64,000 bases of DNA from G963677445 sp963678275 (GTDB lineage Bacteria; Bacteroidota; Ignavibacteria; Ignavibacteriales; Melioribacteraceae), in contig OY782765.1 in NCBI GenBank assembly GCA_963678275.1, positions 4,960,001-5,024,000 of the forward strand, given 5' to 3'. The notes below the pieces were generated by a model. The model saw nothing but the letters and a program-made list of their open reading frames with translations. It did no database searches and was not told the DNA's origin. The first letter of the stretch is position 1, and each line of letters starts with the position of its first letter. Position numbers and translations under genes: made by a program. Below, piece by piece: positions 47,601 to 57,264 of the stretch.

Positions 47601-47790
47601 CTTCATCTCCATCCATTCCTGTAATCCTGAATGCCGTTCCTCCCGCCGAAGAAACCTGCCAGAGATCACTGCTATAGGAAAAGACTATTGTATTGCCGTC
47701 GGGTGAAATTGCCGGGTTACGCAAAAAGCCATACTGACCGGCTGTGATAATGCTGAATACAAAAAATATCGAAAGAAACCACTTAATCAT
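44693..47790 (-). pseudogene. Tricorn-like S41 protease gene with one frameshift
   Basis: Two frames together encode a protein of about 1032 residues, normal for tricorn-like proteases. From 47790: a signal peptide (WFLSIFFVFSIITAG) and WD40-like propeller blades (AISPDGNTIVFSYSSDLWQV, YPSFSPDGKYLAFSSNQDG). At 46847-46850, in a run of four G, a one-base loss shifts the frame just after TYFDIS. The other frame continues DGEKIAFVSRGRLFVSDKEG through to a C-terminal PDZ and S41 domain. Catalytic residues survive: NSSHQG, SLSDAE and NGAEPD, corresponding to the tricorn Ser/His, Ser and Glu. It may be a real inactivation or an assembly error in a homopolymer. Confidence 0.88.
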
Positions 47791-47961
47791 TATTTACTCC
47801 GGAGAATTATTCATTGATAACAGGGAACAAAACGTATTTATTAAAAGTTAACAAAGAGACTGCGCATATAATTTATGATTTAGTCCTAATTTTAAGTTTT
47901 TTTGTATATATTTGACGTAAGAATGTTAAAAAAGATATTCGACACTAAGAGAAGATATAGA

Positions 47962-50859
47962 ATGGGTAGGTTTAATGGAAGAAGAAAGGGTCATCTTTAT
48001 ATCATTTTTATGATATCGGCTCTTTTGTTTTTTGCACAGGGAAAAGGATTGAAAGCACAGGACACCGAAGCAGATCAGTACCGAAAGGCGGCTCTCGAAT
48101 ATATGAATACGGGAACGTATGGTGAGGCGATTACACTCTTAAACAAGTATACCGGTATGCGCCCCCGCGATCCGGAAGGCTATAATCTTCTCGCGTTGTG
48201 TTACGAAAGGAGATCGGAATTTGAGAAAGCGATTGTTACGATCAGGAAAGCAATAAAACTTGATACAGACAATACCACATACAGGGAAAACCATGAAAGG
48301 ATACGAAAAACCTTTCATGATATTCTGTATAAACAGATTGAGGGTTATCAGAGAGAAATAGCGATTGATCCCTCAAATCCTTTCAACTATCTGGAGGTTG
48401 GGAAATCGTACAGGTGGCTGGAGGAATGGGCACTGGCCGAAAGCTGGTACGACAAATATCTGGCGATGGATGATAAAGCGGCTCCTGATGAAATTATCAG
48501 GCTTTGCATTATTCTGACCGAAACAAAAAATTTCACCAAGGGGGAACGCTGGCTGAAAATTTATGTTGAAAGATACCCGGATGACTGGCGGTTATGGAGC
48601 CGTCTCGGATGGTTTTCCATCTGGCTTGGGAAATATAAGCAGGCTGAGAAGGCATTTGAGCAGGCGCTAAGTTATAAACCCTACTTCAAGGAAGCGGAAG
48701 AGGGGCTCGATCACGCAAGAAGAAAAGCGTATGTATTTGAATATTACGGTGATGAACCCCGCCCGCAGAAGGAATACGCGATTGATAAATATTACAGGAT
48801 GTTAAGGAAAAACCCCGGGAATGATGATATCAGGTTTAAGCTGATTGATGAACTTGTAAAGGAAAAAAGACTGGAGGAAGCTTACCAGCAGCTACAGGCT
48901 CTTAAAAAGAAATATGAGGGTAAAAAAAGATTTGATGAACTTTGGGAATATGTTACCTCCTTCAGGGAAAAATACTATCGTGAGAAGATAGAGAGCGCCA
49001 CCGCGAAGCTGGATGAGAATCCCCTCGACAGGGACGCTCTTAAGGTAGTAGCCCAGAATTATGAATACCTGGGTGAATATGACGCCGCGCTCGAGCTATT
49101 GGATAACTATTTCGCGGAAGTGCCTGATGAGACTGATAAAAGTCTGCTTTATCTTTATGCGCGGCTGCTGGCCTGGTATAAAGATTTCGGTACGGCGATC
49201 GACATAGTTGACAGGCTTCTCGAAATTGACCCGAACAGTATTGATTACCAGTTGTTCCGCGCCCAGCTTTCAGTATGGGACACTCGTGATTTTGATATAG
49301 CCAGGGGTTATCTCGAAAATGTATACAAGAAAAAACCGAATAACCTGAGTGTGCTTCTTACCTACAGTTCTCTTGAAATGAATGAAAAAAATTATGAAGA
49401 AGCTCAAAGATACCTTGATCTCGCGAAACAGATTGACCCGATAAATACCGATGTAGTAAAGCAGCAGTCGAATCTTGAATTCAGAAGAGCCCGCGCTGAA
49501 GATGAAAGACTCTTTGAAGTTCTTCAGGAAGGAAGGCTTCTTGTTCAGGATGGAAAATACAGTGAAGCTCTTCCGTTTTACGAGGAATATCTCGATAATG
49601 CCGAACCAAATAATCTAATTATTAAGGAATATGGAGATATTCATTTCAGGGCGGGCAATTATGAGCAGGCTTTGAGCATATATAACTCGTTGCTTGCCGA
49701 AGAATTCAATAGTGAAGTGGCTCTTCAGCGGGGCCAGCTTTATTTTACACTGGAGAAACCGGAAGAGGCCATAACTGACTATAAACGTGTTGTGCAGGAT
49801 GACCCTGAAAATTTTAAGAACAGGCTCTATCTTACCGACGCTTATGTTAAAGCTAAAAAATATGGTTATGCCGAAGATCAGCTTGATACCCTTGATAATC
49901 TGGACCTTGATTCCGCCCAGGTCGCTGAAGTTGAACTTCGGAGATCATGGATACCGCCGAGCGGACTGGAAGCTGTTCTTACTCAATTTCCGAGCAGCGT
50001 CCGGCTTGGACCTTCGGGCGCTTTTTACACCGATGACCTCGGGTTTCTCTTCTATAATTACGGCTCTGTTATGGAGCTTGGTCTTACAAGCTGGCTTTCA
50101 CTGGGTGTATCACTTTACCGGACTCACCTGGGATCGGACAGCGACAGCCGGGACTTTACCACGTTCAAAGGGCAACTCTTCATAAGGTTTACCCCGGAAC
50201 TGATTGCCGGGGCGGGAACAGGTAATATAAATTCACTTGGTTACGCGGCTCAAACTGAGACGGATGCTTTTATAAGGTTTGAACGGAAGAAAAAATTCTC
50301 TATCCAGGGAACCTGGTTTTCCTCGCACGGAGGAATGCTGCTCTATTCTCCATACCTGGTAAATTCCACTTTCAAGGCCGAATATTACAGGCTGCATGGA
50401 GAGTATCTGCATCCCAAAAAAATAAAGGTTTCGGGATATTTTCAGTATCTGAAAATATTTGAAAACGACGCCACCTATGGCACAAATGAGGGAAACCAGT
50501 TTCAGTTGAGAATCGGCCGGGAGTTCCTGGATGAAATCTGGTTCGGATATGAATATTATTATTCCAATTTCCGCTTTGACAGTGATCTCTATTATTCTCC
50601 CATAGGATTTGAGGCTCATCATCTCTGGGGTGAATACGTTACAGAAGTTGAAAAGGAATATAAATTTTCACTCTTTGGAAAGATAGGTTATGTGCCTGAG
50701 AGCAGTTTTATAATAAAAGAAGTACTCGCCCAGGGAACATATTTTATATTACCGAGGCTTAGCGCTACAGCATCCTTAGGCGCCGGATCAACCTCCAGGG
50801 ATGACACCAGTTACAATTCGGTTTCCGGTTCGCTGACAATTTCATGGATGGTATATTAG
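47962..50859 (+). CDS. TPR protein with C-terminal outer-membrane barrel
   Basis: A 965-residue exported protein. The start is uncertain: the frame opens at a TTG (47902), with ATGs at 47923 and 47962. A TATATTTG box (47907-47914), like the Bacteroidota -7 element, would place transcription start near the first ATG, so 47962 is preferred. After the leader (HLYIIFMISALLFFAQG) come about 14-16 TPR-like repeats (for example AALEYMNTGTYGEAITLLNK and PEGYNLLALCYERRSEFEKA). From about residue 690 a strand-rich region (SWLSLGVSLYRTHLG to GSLTISWMVY) looks like a 14-18-strand barrel. The layout parallels BcsC/PgaA/AlgK-AlgE glycan exporters. Confidence 0.82.
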   Translation: MGRFNGRRKGHLYIIFMISALLFFAQGKGLKAQDTEADQYRKAALEYMNTGTYGEAITLLNKYTGMRPRDPEGYNLLALCYERRSEFEKAIVTIRKAIKLDTDNTTYRENHERIRKTFHDILYKQIEGYQREIAIDPSNPFNYLEVGKSYRWLEEWALAESWYDKYLAMDDKAAPDEIIRLCIILTETKNFTKGERWLKIYVERYPDDWRLWSRLGWFSIWLGKYKQAEKAFEQALSYKPYFKEAEEGLDHARRKAYVFEYYGDEPRPQKEYAIDKYYRMLRKNPGNDDIRFKLIDELVKEKRLEEAYQQLQALKKKYEGKKRFDELWEYVTSFREKYYREKIESATAKLDENPLDRDALKVVAQNYEYLGEYDAALELLDNYFAEVPDETDKSLLYLYARLLAWYKDFGTAIDIVDRLLEIDPNSIDYQLFRAQLSVWDTRDFDIARGYLENVYKKKPNNLSVLLTYSSLEMNEKNYEEAQRYLDLAKQIDPINTDVVKQQSNLEFRRARAEDERLFEVLQEGRLLVQDGKYSEALPFYEEYLDNAEPNNLIIKEYGDIHFRAGNYEQALSIYNSLLAEEFNSEVALQRGQLYFTLEKPEEAITDYKRVVQDDPENFKNRLYLTDAYVKAKKYGYAEDQLDTLDNLDLDSAQVAEVELRRSWIPPSGLEAVLTQFPSSVRLGPSGAFYTDDLGFLFYNYGSVMELGLTSWLSLGVSLYRTHLGSDSDSRDFTTFKGQLFIRFTPELIAGAGTGNINSLGYAAQTETDAFIRFERKKKFSIQGTWFSSHGGMLLYSPYLVNSTFKAEYYRLHGEYLHPKKIKVSGYFQYLKIFENDATYGTNEGNQFQLRIGREFLDEIWFGYEYYYSNFRFDSDLYYSPIGFEAHHLWGEYVTEVEKEYKFSLFGKIGYVPESSFIIKEVLAQGTYFILPRLSATASLGAGSTSRDDTSYNSVSGSLTISWMVY

Positions 50860-50948
50860 GCAGAAGTGAATTTCGTCATTGGCTATGTCATTTTTGTTTT
50901 TTATCTTTGAAATTTTATGATTCTTTGTAAAATAAAAGATAATGAAAT

Positions 50949-51641
50949 ATGATTTTTAAGAAATTAATTATTGTTTTGCTATTTATGATCTGCGCGTTTA
51001 ATGTTAAAGCGGAAAAAAATCTGGCGGATACCGCAAAACCTGACAGCGCCTTTTATTTGAAAAATCCAAATTACCAAAGACAAATTGCTCTCTTTGACAC
51101 ATACAAAATGAAGCAGGCGGATATTGTAATGTTGGGGAATTCAATAACACACGGCGCCAACTGGAATCAGCTTTTGGGCCGTGAAAATGTTATTGAGCAG
51201 GGAATACCGAGTGATATTGTCGAAGGTTTTTATAACAGGATGGAATATGTTTTCCGCATGAAGCCGAAAGTTTGTTTTATAATGGGCGGAATAAATGATA
51301 TTTACGCCTGGATACCAAACATGCGCATCATGAAATTTTATAAAAAAATTATTGAAGAATTAAAGGAAAGGAATATTAAGCCGATAATACAGTCGACGCT
51401 ATACGCCGGAAAGGATTGGCCAAATTCGGAGGATAGAAACAAGCAGGTTACTAAACTAAATGCCCGGTTGAAAAAATATGCCAGGGAAAATGATATAATA
51501 TTTATTGATCTTAATCCGCTGATGTCAGAGGCAGGTTATTTGAAAGAAGACCTTTCTTTCGATAATCTGCACCTGAATGGAAAAGGTTACGGAATCTGGG
51601 CAAGGGAAATTGAGAAAGTTTTGAGAAAATTAGGAATGTAG
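50949..51641 (+). CDS. Exported SGNH/GDSL hydrolase
   Basis: A 230-residue periplasmic esterase-type protein (leader FKKLIIVLLFMICAFNVKA). SGNH blocks: Ser in VMLGNSITHGANW, Gly in IEQGIPSD, Asn in MGGINDIYAW, and the Asp-His pair in DNLHLNGKGYGIWA. Such enzymes deacetylate or transacetylate sugars. It lies between the TPR-barrel gene and a second SGNH protein and MBOAT acyltransferase, which suggests a role in removing or placing acetyl groups on an exported glycan. Confidence 0.88.
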   Translation: MIFKKLIIVLLFMICAFNVKAEKNLADTAKPDSAFYLKNPNYQRQIALFDTYKMKQADIVMLGNSITHGANWNQLLGRENVIEQGIPSDIVEGFYNRMEYVFRMKPKVCFIMGGINDIYAWIPNMRIMKFYKKIIEELKERNIKPIIQSTLYAGKDWPNSEDRNKQVTKLNARLKKYARENDIIFIDLNPLMSEAGYLKEDLSFDNLHLNGKGYGIWAREIEKVLRKLGM

Positions 51642-51672
51642 GATTAATTGAATAGTAAACAGGAGCAAACAA

Positions 51673-53133
51673 ATGAATGAAGAAAATAAGATCAAACAAC
51701 CTGTGATTTTAGTCGCGTTGACTATTCTCATAATGTATGCAGTCTCTTTTATTCCGGGCGATGTTGAAGTGCTCGGCATAAAATTGAAGAATGTTGACAT
51801 CTTTTCAGATTTAAAGGAACAAAAGGAAGAGAAACAGATCGACAAAAAATATAAATATGATCCTAACTTCGATTTTGGTTACAATATGAAGTCAGATAAT
51901 CAGGACTCTGATTTTACTGCCGGAGAAGAGAGGAATATTCAGCTTGCCTCATTCAGCGGACTGAGCGGATTTTTGAACTGGTTCAGCGCTGACGCGGACG
52001 CCAGTTTCACCAGCAGATCGCCAAATCTGAAAAAAGAAAAAATCAGGGGCAATACAAAACAGATGGCCGGTTTTTTTGACGCGCTTAAATATGCCAACAG
52101 AAAAACTGTAAGGGTTGCCCATATTGGTGATTCCATTATTGACGGTGACCTGGTAACAAAGGCGCTAAGAAGAAAACTCCAGAAAAAATTCGGCGGCGAC
52201 GCTGTCGGGTTTATAAGTCTTACCTATAAAGGGAATCATTTCCGTTATACCACTAATCATGAATATGACCGTTCAGACTGGCGCACAGTCTCTTTCGACA
52301 GGAACCTGAAGCAGCATCTGATCGGTACTGACGGAATAGTTTCAATTCCGAAACTTGGCGCGAAGGTGGAATTCACAGCGACAGAAATAGAACCATATCT
52401 TGACGGATATAAAGAAGTAAGACTTTTTTATTCAGACGCCAAAGCATCTTCATTCACTTACTCTTTCGACGGGGGAGCGAAAAAAACTGCCCAGATGAAA
52501 ACCGGGAGCGGAATTCAGGAAACTGTTCTTAAGGCCCCTGGAGTAGCAAAAAAGATAACTTTTGAATTCCCTGTCAACGAACAGGCTGTAATAAATGGCG
52601 TTAGTCTGGAAAAATCACCCGGTGTTTATGTCGATAACCTCGCTTATCGAGGAAAAACAGGAGTAAGACTTACAAAGGTGCCCGAAGAAGGCTTAAAGGA
52701 TTTCCAGAAACTTCTCGATTACAAACTTGTTATTTTTCAGTTCGGTCTGAATGTTATAGATGAAATTGGCAAAAATCCCGAGCTTTATGAAACGAGCATG
52801 ATAAAATCGATTGAACATTTTAAAAAATCGATGCCGGGCGCCGCTTTCCTTATGGTCAGTGTTAATGACAAAGGTTTTAAGGATGGGACAAAGATAGTCA
52901 CCGATCCGGATGTATTTTTGCTTCTCGGTGTTCAGCAGAAAATAGCGAAAGAAACCAATATAGCTTTCTGGAATTTATTTGAAGCGATGGGGGGAGAAAA
53001 TTCTATGGAAAGCTGGGTTAAATCAAATCCCCCGCTGGCAAATTCCGATTATACTCATTTCAGCGACCAGGGCGCCGATCTTGTCGGCGAGATGCTTGCT
53101 GAGGCATTAATTGACGCTTATTCGAAAAACTAA
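51673..53133 (+). CDS. Membrane-anchored periplasmic SGNH protein
   Basis: A 486-residue protein with one N-terminal membrane helix (PVILVALTILIMYAVSF) and a long periplasmic part. AGGAG precedes the ATG. SGNH-like blocks: AHIGDSIIDGDL (Ser), YRGKTGV, FQFGLNVID (Asn) and SDYTHFSDQGA (Asp/His). A beta-sandwich-like insert lies between the first and second blocks (about residues 215-320). Partner proteins of AlgI-type MBOATs (AlgJ/AlgX, PatB) have this topology and move the acetyl group onto the polymer. It sits directly upstream of the MBOAT gene with a 10-bp gap. Confidence 0.82.
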   Translation: MNEENKIKQPVILVALTILIMYAVSFIPGDVEVLGIKLKNVDIFSDLKEQKEEKQIDKKYKYDPNFDFGYNMKSDNQDSDFTAGEERNIQLASFSGLSGFLNWFSADADASFTSRSPNLKKEKIRGNTKQMAGFFDALKYANRKTVRVAHIGDSIIDGDLVTKALRRKLQKKFGGDAVGFISLTYKGNHFRYTTNHEYDRSDWRTVSFDRNLKQHLIGTDGIVSIPKLGAKVEFTATEIEPYLDGYKEVRLFYSDAKASSFTYSFDGGAKKTAQMKTGSGIQETVLKAPGVAKKITFEFPVNEQAVINGVSLEKSPGVYVDNLAYRGKTGVRLTKVPEEGLKDFQKLLDYKLVIFQFGLNVIDEIGKNPELYETSMIKSIEHFKKSMPGAAFLMVSVNDKGFKDGTKIVTDPDVFLLLGVQQKIAKETNIAFWNLFEAMGGENSMESWVKSNPPLANSDYTHFSDQGADLVGEMLAEALIDAYSKN

Positions 53134-53143
53134 CTAAGCCGGA

Positions 53144-54619
53144 ATGACCATGAGCGAAAGTTTTTTTGACAGGCTGCTTGAGATTTTACAATATAATCCT
53201 TCTGAACCGCTGTTGTTTAACAGCGGTTTTTTTATTTTTCTTTTCTTTTTCTGTATCCTCTTTTACCAGTTTATAATCGGTAACAAACAGGCCAGGGTAA
53301 TTTTTCTGCTTCTTTTTTCCCTCTATTTTTATTACAAATCGAGCGGAATGTATTTTATCCTGGTGGTTATCAGTTCGATTATCGATTTTAACGCGGGAAG
53401 CTGGATTCATAATACCAATTCGATAATTAAGAAAAAATGGTTTCTTATAATAAGTATCATAACCAATCTCGGGCTGCTTGGTTATTTTAAGTATACCAAC
53501 TTTTTTATCGATACCATCAACAGCTCGGGAATAACAAGTTTCGACACGATGGATATTTTCCTTCCGGTGGGTATATCATTCTTTACATTCCAGTCAATGA
53601 GTTATACCATCGATATATATAAGGGAAATCTGAAACCGGAGAAAAGTTTTATCGATTTTCTCTTTTTTGTTTCCTTTTTCCCCCAGCTTGTGGCAGGACC
53701 AATAGTCAGAGCCGCCGATTTCCTTCCGCAGATAAATAAAAAAATCTATATTACCAGGGAGGATATAGGCCGCGCCATATTTCTGATTCTCGGGGGACTT
53801 ATTAAGAAGGCGGTGATTGCCGATTATATCAGCATTAATTTTGTCGACAGGGTATTTGAAATGCCCCTTCGATATACAGGGATAGAAAACCTGATGGCCC
53901 TCTACGGTTACGCTTTGCAGATATACTGCGATTTTTCCGGCTATTCCGATATGGCTATCGGAATAGCGCTGCTTATCGGGTTCCGTCTGCCCGATAACTT
54001 CAATACTCCCTACCAGGCCGCTTCGATAACGGAGTTCTGGCGACGCTGGCATCTTTCCCTCTCCTCATGGTTAAAAGATTATCTTTATATCTCATTGGGA
54101 GGAAACAGAAAGGGTAAATCGCGCACTTATATAAACCTAATGCTCACAATGCTTCTGGGTGGATTATGGCACGGGGCGTCGTGGAAATTTGTTGTCTGGG
54201 GAGGTATTCACGGAGCGACACTGGCAATTGAAAAGGCGCTGAATTTTCCCAAATGGGTTAATAAAAACAAAATGCGCCGGCTGTTTGGTATTATTCTTAC
54301 ATTTCATATTGCCTGTCTCTGCTGGATATTTTTCCGCGCTTCCGATTTCCAGACCGCGATGGATATGATAAATAAAATACTCTTTGATTTCCAGGGCGCT
54401 ATTTTTGTTCAGTTCCTGGAAGGTTATACAGCAGTATTTGTACTTATCGTTATCGGATTTTTCCTGCATTTCATGCCGAAAAGTTATGATATTGTTATGC
54501 AGGGAACAGTAACCCGCCTTCCCCTGCTTGGAAAGGCAATATTGATCGTTATAGTAATTTTTATTGTCGCCCAGGTAAAATCTTCCGATCTGCAGCCCTT
54601 TATCTATTTTCAGTTTTAA
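53144..54619 (+). CDS. AlgI-type MBOAT O-acyltransferase
   Basis: A 491-residue polytopic membrane protein of the AlgI/PatA/DltB-like MBOAT family. Hallmarks: FFPQLVAGPIVRAADFLPQI, FCDFSGYSDMAIGIA (seen as IYCDFSGYSDMAIGIALLIG), EFWRRWHLSLSSWLKDYLYI and the catalytic His in LGGLWHGASWKFVVWGG; the tail ends FIYFQF. These proteins pass acyl groups across the inner membrane to periplasmic SGNH partners. The two SGNH genes just upstream fit that. A start at 53150 is also possible. The gene closes the locus; a terminator follows. Confidence 0.93.
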   Translation: MTMSESFFDRLLEILQYNPSEPLLFNSGFFIFLFFFCILFYQFIIGNKQARVIFLLLFSLYFYYKSSGMYFILVVISSIIDFNAGSWIHNTNSIIKKKWFLIISIITNLGLLGYFKYTNFFIDTINSSGITSFDTMDIFLPVGISFFTFQSMSYTIDIYKGNLKPEKSFIDFLFFVSFFPQLVAGPIVRAADFLPQINKKIYITREDIGRAIFLILGGLIKKAVIADYISINFVDRVFEMPLRYTGIENLMALYGYALQIYCDFSGYSDMAIGIALLIGFRLPDNFNTPYQAASITEFWRRWHLSLSSWLKDYLYISLGGNRKGKSRTYINLMLTMLLGGLWHGASWKFVVWGGIHGATLAIEKALNFPKWVNKNKMRRLFGIILTFHIACLCWIFFRASDFQTAMDMINKILFDFQGAIFVQFLEGYTAVFVLIVIGFFLHFMPKSYDIVMQGTVTRLPLLGKAILIVIVIFIVAQVKSSDLQPFIYFQF

Positions 54620-54621
54620 GA

Positions 54622-54656
54622 GAAAAAACCCGGTTATGCCGGGTTTTTCTTTTTTA
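54622..54656 (+). terminator. Rho-independent terminator after the MBOAT gene
   Basis: A stem AAAACCCGG/CCGGGTTTT with a 5-base loop (TTATG), followed by CTTTTTT, begins right after the MBOAT stop. This is the clearest intrinsic terminator in the window and marks the end of the surface-acylation transcript. Confidence 0.85.
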
Positions 54657-54724
54657 TAGGGAATTTTTTAATTTCACACGGCATTTTTATATTGTAATCT
54701 GAAATTAAAGGAAATGACCGAATA

Positions 54725-55507
54725 ATGAATACTTTACATATAGAAGAGCTTGGCAGCGTAGCGATAATAACATTAAACCGCGAAGAGGTTTTTAATAGTT
54801 TTAACCGGAAGATGGGGGAGGAATTTATGGAAATTCTTACCCGGTGTGGCTCACGTGATGATATAAGGGCGGTTCTGATTACAGGCAAGGGAAAGGCATT
54901 CTGCGCCGGACAGGACCTGGCCGAAGCCGCTCCTGATGGTGAACCTGTTGATAATATTGATGAAATTGTAAGGGAAGTATATAATCCGGTGATAAAACTT
55001 ATCAGGGCGCTGCCGAAACCGGTTATTTGCGCGGTAAACGGTGTTGCCGCGGGGGCCGGAGCAAATATCGCGCTTTCCTGTGATATGGTCCTCGCTTCGG
55101 AAGAGGCATATTTTATGCAGGCATTTGTGAATATAGGGCTTATTCCCGATAGCGGAGGAACATGGTTCCTGCCCCGCCTGGCCGGATTTGCCAGGGCTTC
55201 GGCGATGATGATGACTGGTGATAAAACTTCAGCCGAAGAGGCTTTCAATTATGGAATGATATATAAGGTATGCAAAAGTGAGGAGCTTTTTGATGACGCT
55301 TTTAATCTCGCGGTTAAACTTTCGCAAAAACCGACAAAAGCTATCGGCAAGATCAAAGAAGCTCTGAACAAAAGCTATTTTAATAAACTGGAAGATCAGC
55401 TTGACCTGGAGGAAAAACTTCAGGGTGAAGCGGGAAAAACAGAAGATTACAGGGAAGGAGTTAAATCTTTTCTGGAAAAAAGAAAATCTCAGTTCAAGGG
55501 GAAATAA
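54725..55507 (+). CDS. paaG: Enoyl-CoA hydratase/isomerase family, PaaG-like
   Basis: A 260-residue crotonase-fold enzyme. The oxyanion-hole motifs are KAFCAGQDLAEA and NGVAAGAGANIALSCDMV. The segment FVNIGLIPDSGGTWFLPRLA, with Asp in place of the second catalytic Glu, is the pattern of PaaG-type isomerases (ring-epoxide/oxepin-CoA isomerase in phenylacetate catabolism). No other paa gene is in the window, so a role in another CoA-ester isomerisation is also possible and the symbol is tentative. AAAGGA lies upstream. Confidence 0.8.
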   Translation: MNTLHIEELGSVAIITLNREEVFNSFNRKMGEEFMEILTRCGSRDDIRAVLITGKGKAFCAGQDLAEAAPDGEPVDNIDEIVREVYNPVIKLIRALPKPVICAVNGVAAGAGANIALSCDMVLASEEAYFMQAFVNIGLIPDSGGTWFLPRLAGFARASAMMMTGDKTSAEEAFNYGMIYKVCKSEELFDDAFNLAVKLSQKPTKAIGKIKEALNKSYFNKLEDQLDLEEKLQGEAGKTEDYREGVKSFLEKRKSQFKGK

Positions 55508-55521
55508 ACGCGGGAAAAATC

Positions 55522-57264
55522 ATGAAAGTCAGAATTATATTTTATTTAATATTTACCACAGCGCTCCTTTTTACTTTCGCGTGTGAAGAGAAGAAGGAAA
55601 TCAGGGACTCCGCCGAAATGGTTATCGTCAATGGTGTTATTGAAACGGTCGATGATGAATACGGCACAGCCGAAGCGATATCGATTAAAGCGGATACAAT
55701 TTACCGGGTAGGGACCACAAAAGAAATTTCGGAACTGATCAGTGACAGCACCACAGTAATAGACCTCAACGGAGCGATGGCAATTCCCGGGTTTATTGAC
55801 AGCCATGCTCATTTCTGGGGCATTGGTCAGCAGAATATGGATATTGATCTGCGCGACGCCGAAACCTGGAACGATATCATTTTTATGGCTGCCCGCAAAG
55901 CTGAAACTATGGCTCCCGGCGCCTGGATTATCGGCAGGGGCTGGCACCAGGAAAAATGGTCGCCCCCTCCCCGGCCCGATGTGGAGGGATATCCCTATCA
56001 TGATCTGCTCAGCAGCGCCACTCCGAATAATCCTGTGCTGCTCACTCATGGAAGCGGACACGCGATAATCGCGAATGAAAAAGCGATGAAACTGGCAGGA
56101 ATTGACGACTCAACCAAAGCGCCCGAAGGAGGAAGAATTGTAAGGGACTCAAAAGGAAAAGCGATCGGGGTTTTTGAGGAGGAAGCTGAAACCCTTATCT
56201 GGGAGGCTTATAATCTTTACCGCGACAAAATGACTCCTGTCGAAAAGAAAAATGAGCTTATTGAAATCGCGCGTCTGGCCGATGAAGAATGCCTGCGAAA
56301 AGGTATTACCACAATGCATGACGCCGGCTCGACATTCAGTGATATTGATCTGCTGGTTCAGCTTTATGATGAAGGGATGCTCGGCCTGAGGTTATACGCG
56401 ATGATATATGAGCCGAATGAGAGACTGAAAGAGAATATAAGTAATTATTATATCTCAGGTTACGCGGGGAATCATCTTACGGTAAGAGCGGTGAAACGTT
56501 ATATTGACGGCGCGCTCGGTTCCCGCGGCGCTTTGATGTTTGAGCCGTATAATGATCTGCCCGATTATAAAGGGCTGATGGTAAACACTCTTGAATATCT
56601 TGAAGAAGCTGCCGAAATCGCTTATAAAAACGGTTTCCAGTTGTGCACTCACGCGATAGGAGACAGCGCGAATTATGAGATGCTCAATATTTATTCAAAG
56701 TATTCCAAAAAACCGGACCTTAACCTGCGATGGCGCATTGAACACGCCCAGCACCTCAGGAAAGAGGATATCCCGCGGTTTGCCAAACATAAAATAATAG
56801 CCTCTATGCAGACTAACCACGCCACTTCCGACGGAATATTTGTTGTAAAACGACTGGGTGAGGAACGGGCTGAAGAGGGAGCTTATGTCTGGCGCAAACT
56901 TATAAATTCCGGCGCGATGATATGCAACGGCACCGACGCGCCTGTGGAAAATGTTGATCCGGTTCTTAATTTTTATTCCGCTGTTACAAGGAATATGGCA
57001 AATGGGGAGGCTTTTTACCCCGCGCAGAAGATGACGCGCCGTGAGGCCCTGGAGTCATATACCATCAATGGAGCATACGCGGCTTTCGAGGAGAAAATTA
57101 AAGGTAGTATTACTCCCGGCAAACTCGCCGATATAACCATTCTTTCCAAAAACATTATGACAATTCCCGAAGAGGAAATAAAAGAAACAAAGGTGCTATA
57201 CACAATCGTCGGCGGAAAAATAAAATACCGCTATGTTGAGGAAGAAAAAGAGACAGGTAATTAA
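55522..57264 (+). CDS. YtcJ-like amidohydrolase lipoprotein
   Basis: A 580-residue metal-dependent hydrolase of the amidohydrolase 3 (YtcJ/NfdA-like) family, exported as a lipoprotein: LLFTFAC is a lipobox ending at Cys21. Metal-binding motifs are FIDSHAHFWG, THAIGDSANYEM, RIEHAQHL and CNGTDAPVENVDP; a Lys in RAVKRYIDGALGS fits the family. Substrates of YtcJ proteins are poorly known (N-substituted formamides and related amides). It starts 14 bases after the PaaG-like gene, probably in the same operon. Confidence 0.88.
   Translation: MKVRIIFYLIFTTALLFTFACEEKKEIRDSAEMVIVNGVIETVDDEYGTAEAISIKADTIYRVGTTKEISELISDSTTVIDLNGAMAIPGFIDSHAHFWGIGQQNMDIDLRDAETWNDIIFMAARKAETMAPGAWIIGRGWHQEKWSPPPRPDVEGYPYHDLLSSATPNNPVLLTHGSGHAIIANEKAMKLAGIDDSTKAPEGGRIVRDSKGKAIGVFEEEAETLIWEAYNLYRDKMTPVEKKNELIEIARLADEECLRKGITTMHDAGSTFSDIDLLVQLYDEGMLGLRLYAMIYEPNERLKENISNYYISGYAGNHLTVRAVKRYIDGALGSRGALMFEPYNDLPDYKGLMVNTLEYLEEAAEIAYKNGFQLCTHAIGDSANYEMLNIYSKYSKKPDLNLRWRIEHAQHLRKEDIPRFAKHKIIASMQTNHATSDGIFVVKRLGEERAEEGAYVWRKLINSGAMICNGTDAPVENVDPVLNFYSAVTRNMANGEAFYPAQKMTRREALESYTINGAYAAFEEKIKGSITPGKLADITILSKNIMTIPEEEIKETKVLYTIVGGKIKYRYVEEEKETGN

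Noticed and set aside
47902..47961. Longer N-terminus of the TPR-barrel protein
   Set aside because: A TATATTTG promoter-like box overlaps this part, so transcription probably begins near or after it; kept only as an alternative start.
53594..54052. 152-residue minus-strand open frame within the MBOAT gene
   Set aside because: Shadow of a hydrophobic gene read in reverse; no family resemblance.
55546..56061. 171-residue minus-strand open frame within the amidohydrolase gene
   Set aside because: Antisense shadow; the plus strand carries all metal-binding motifs.
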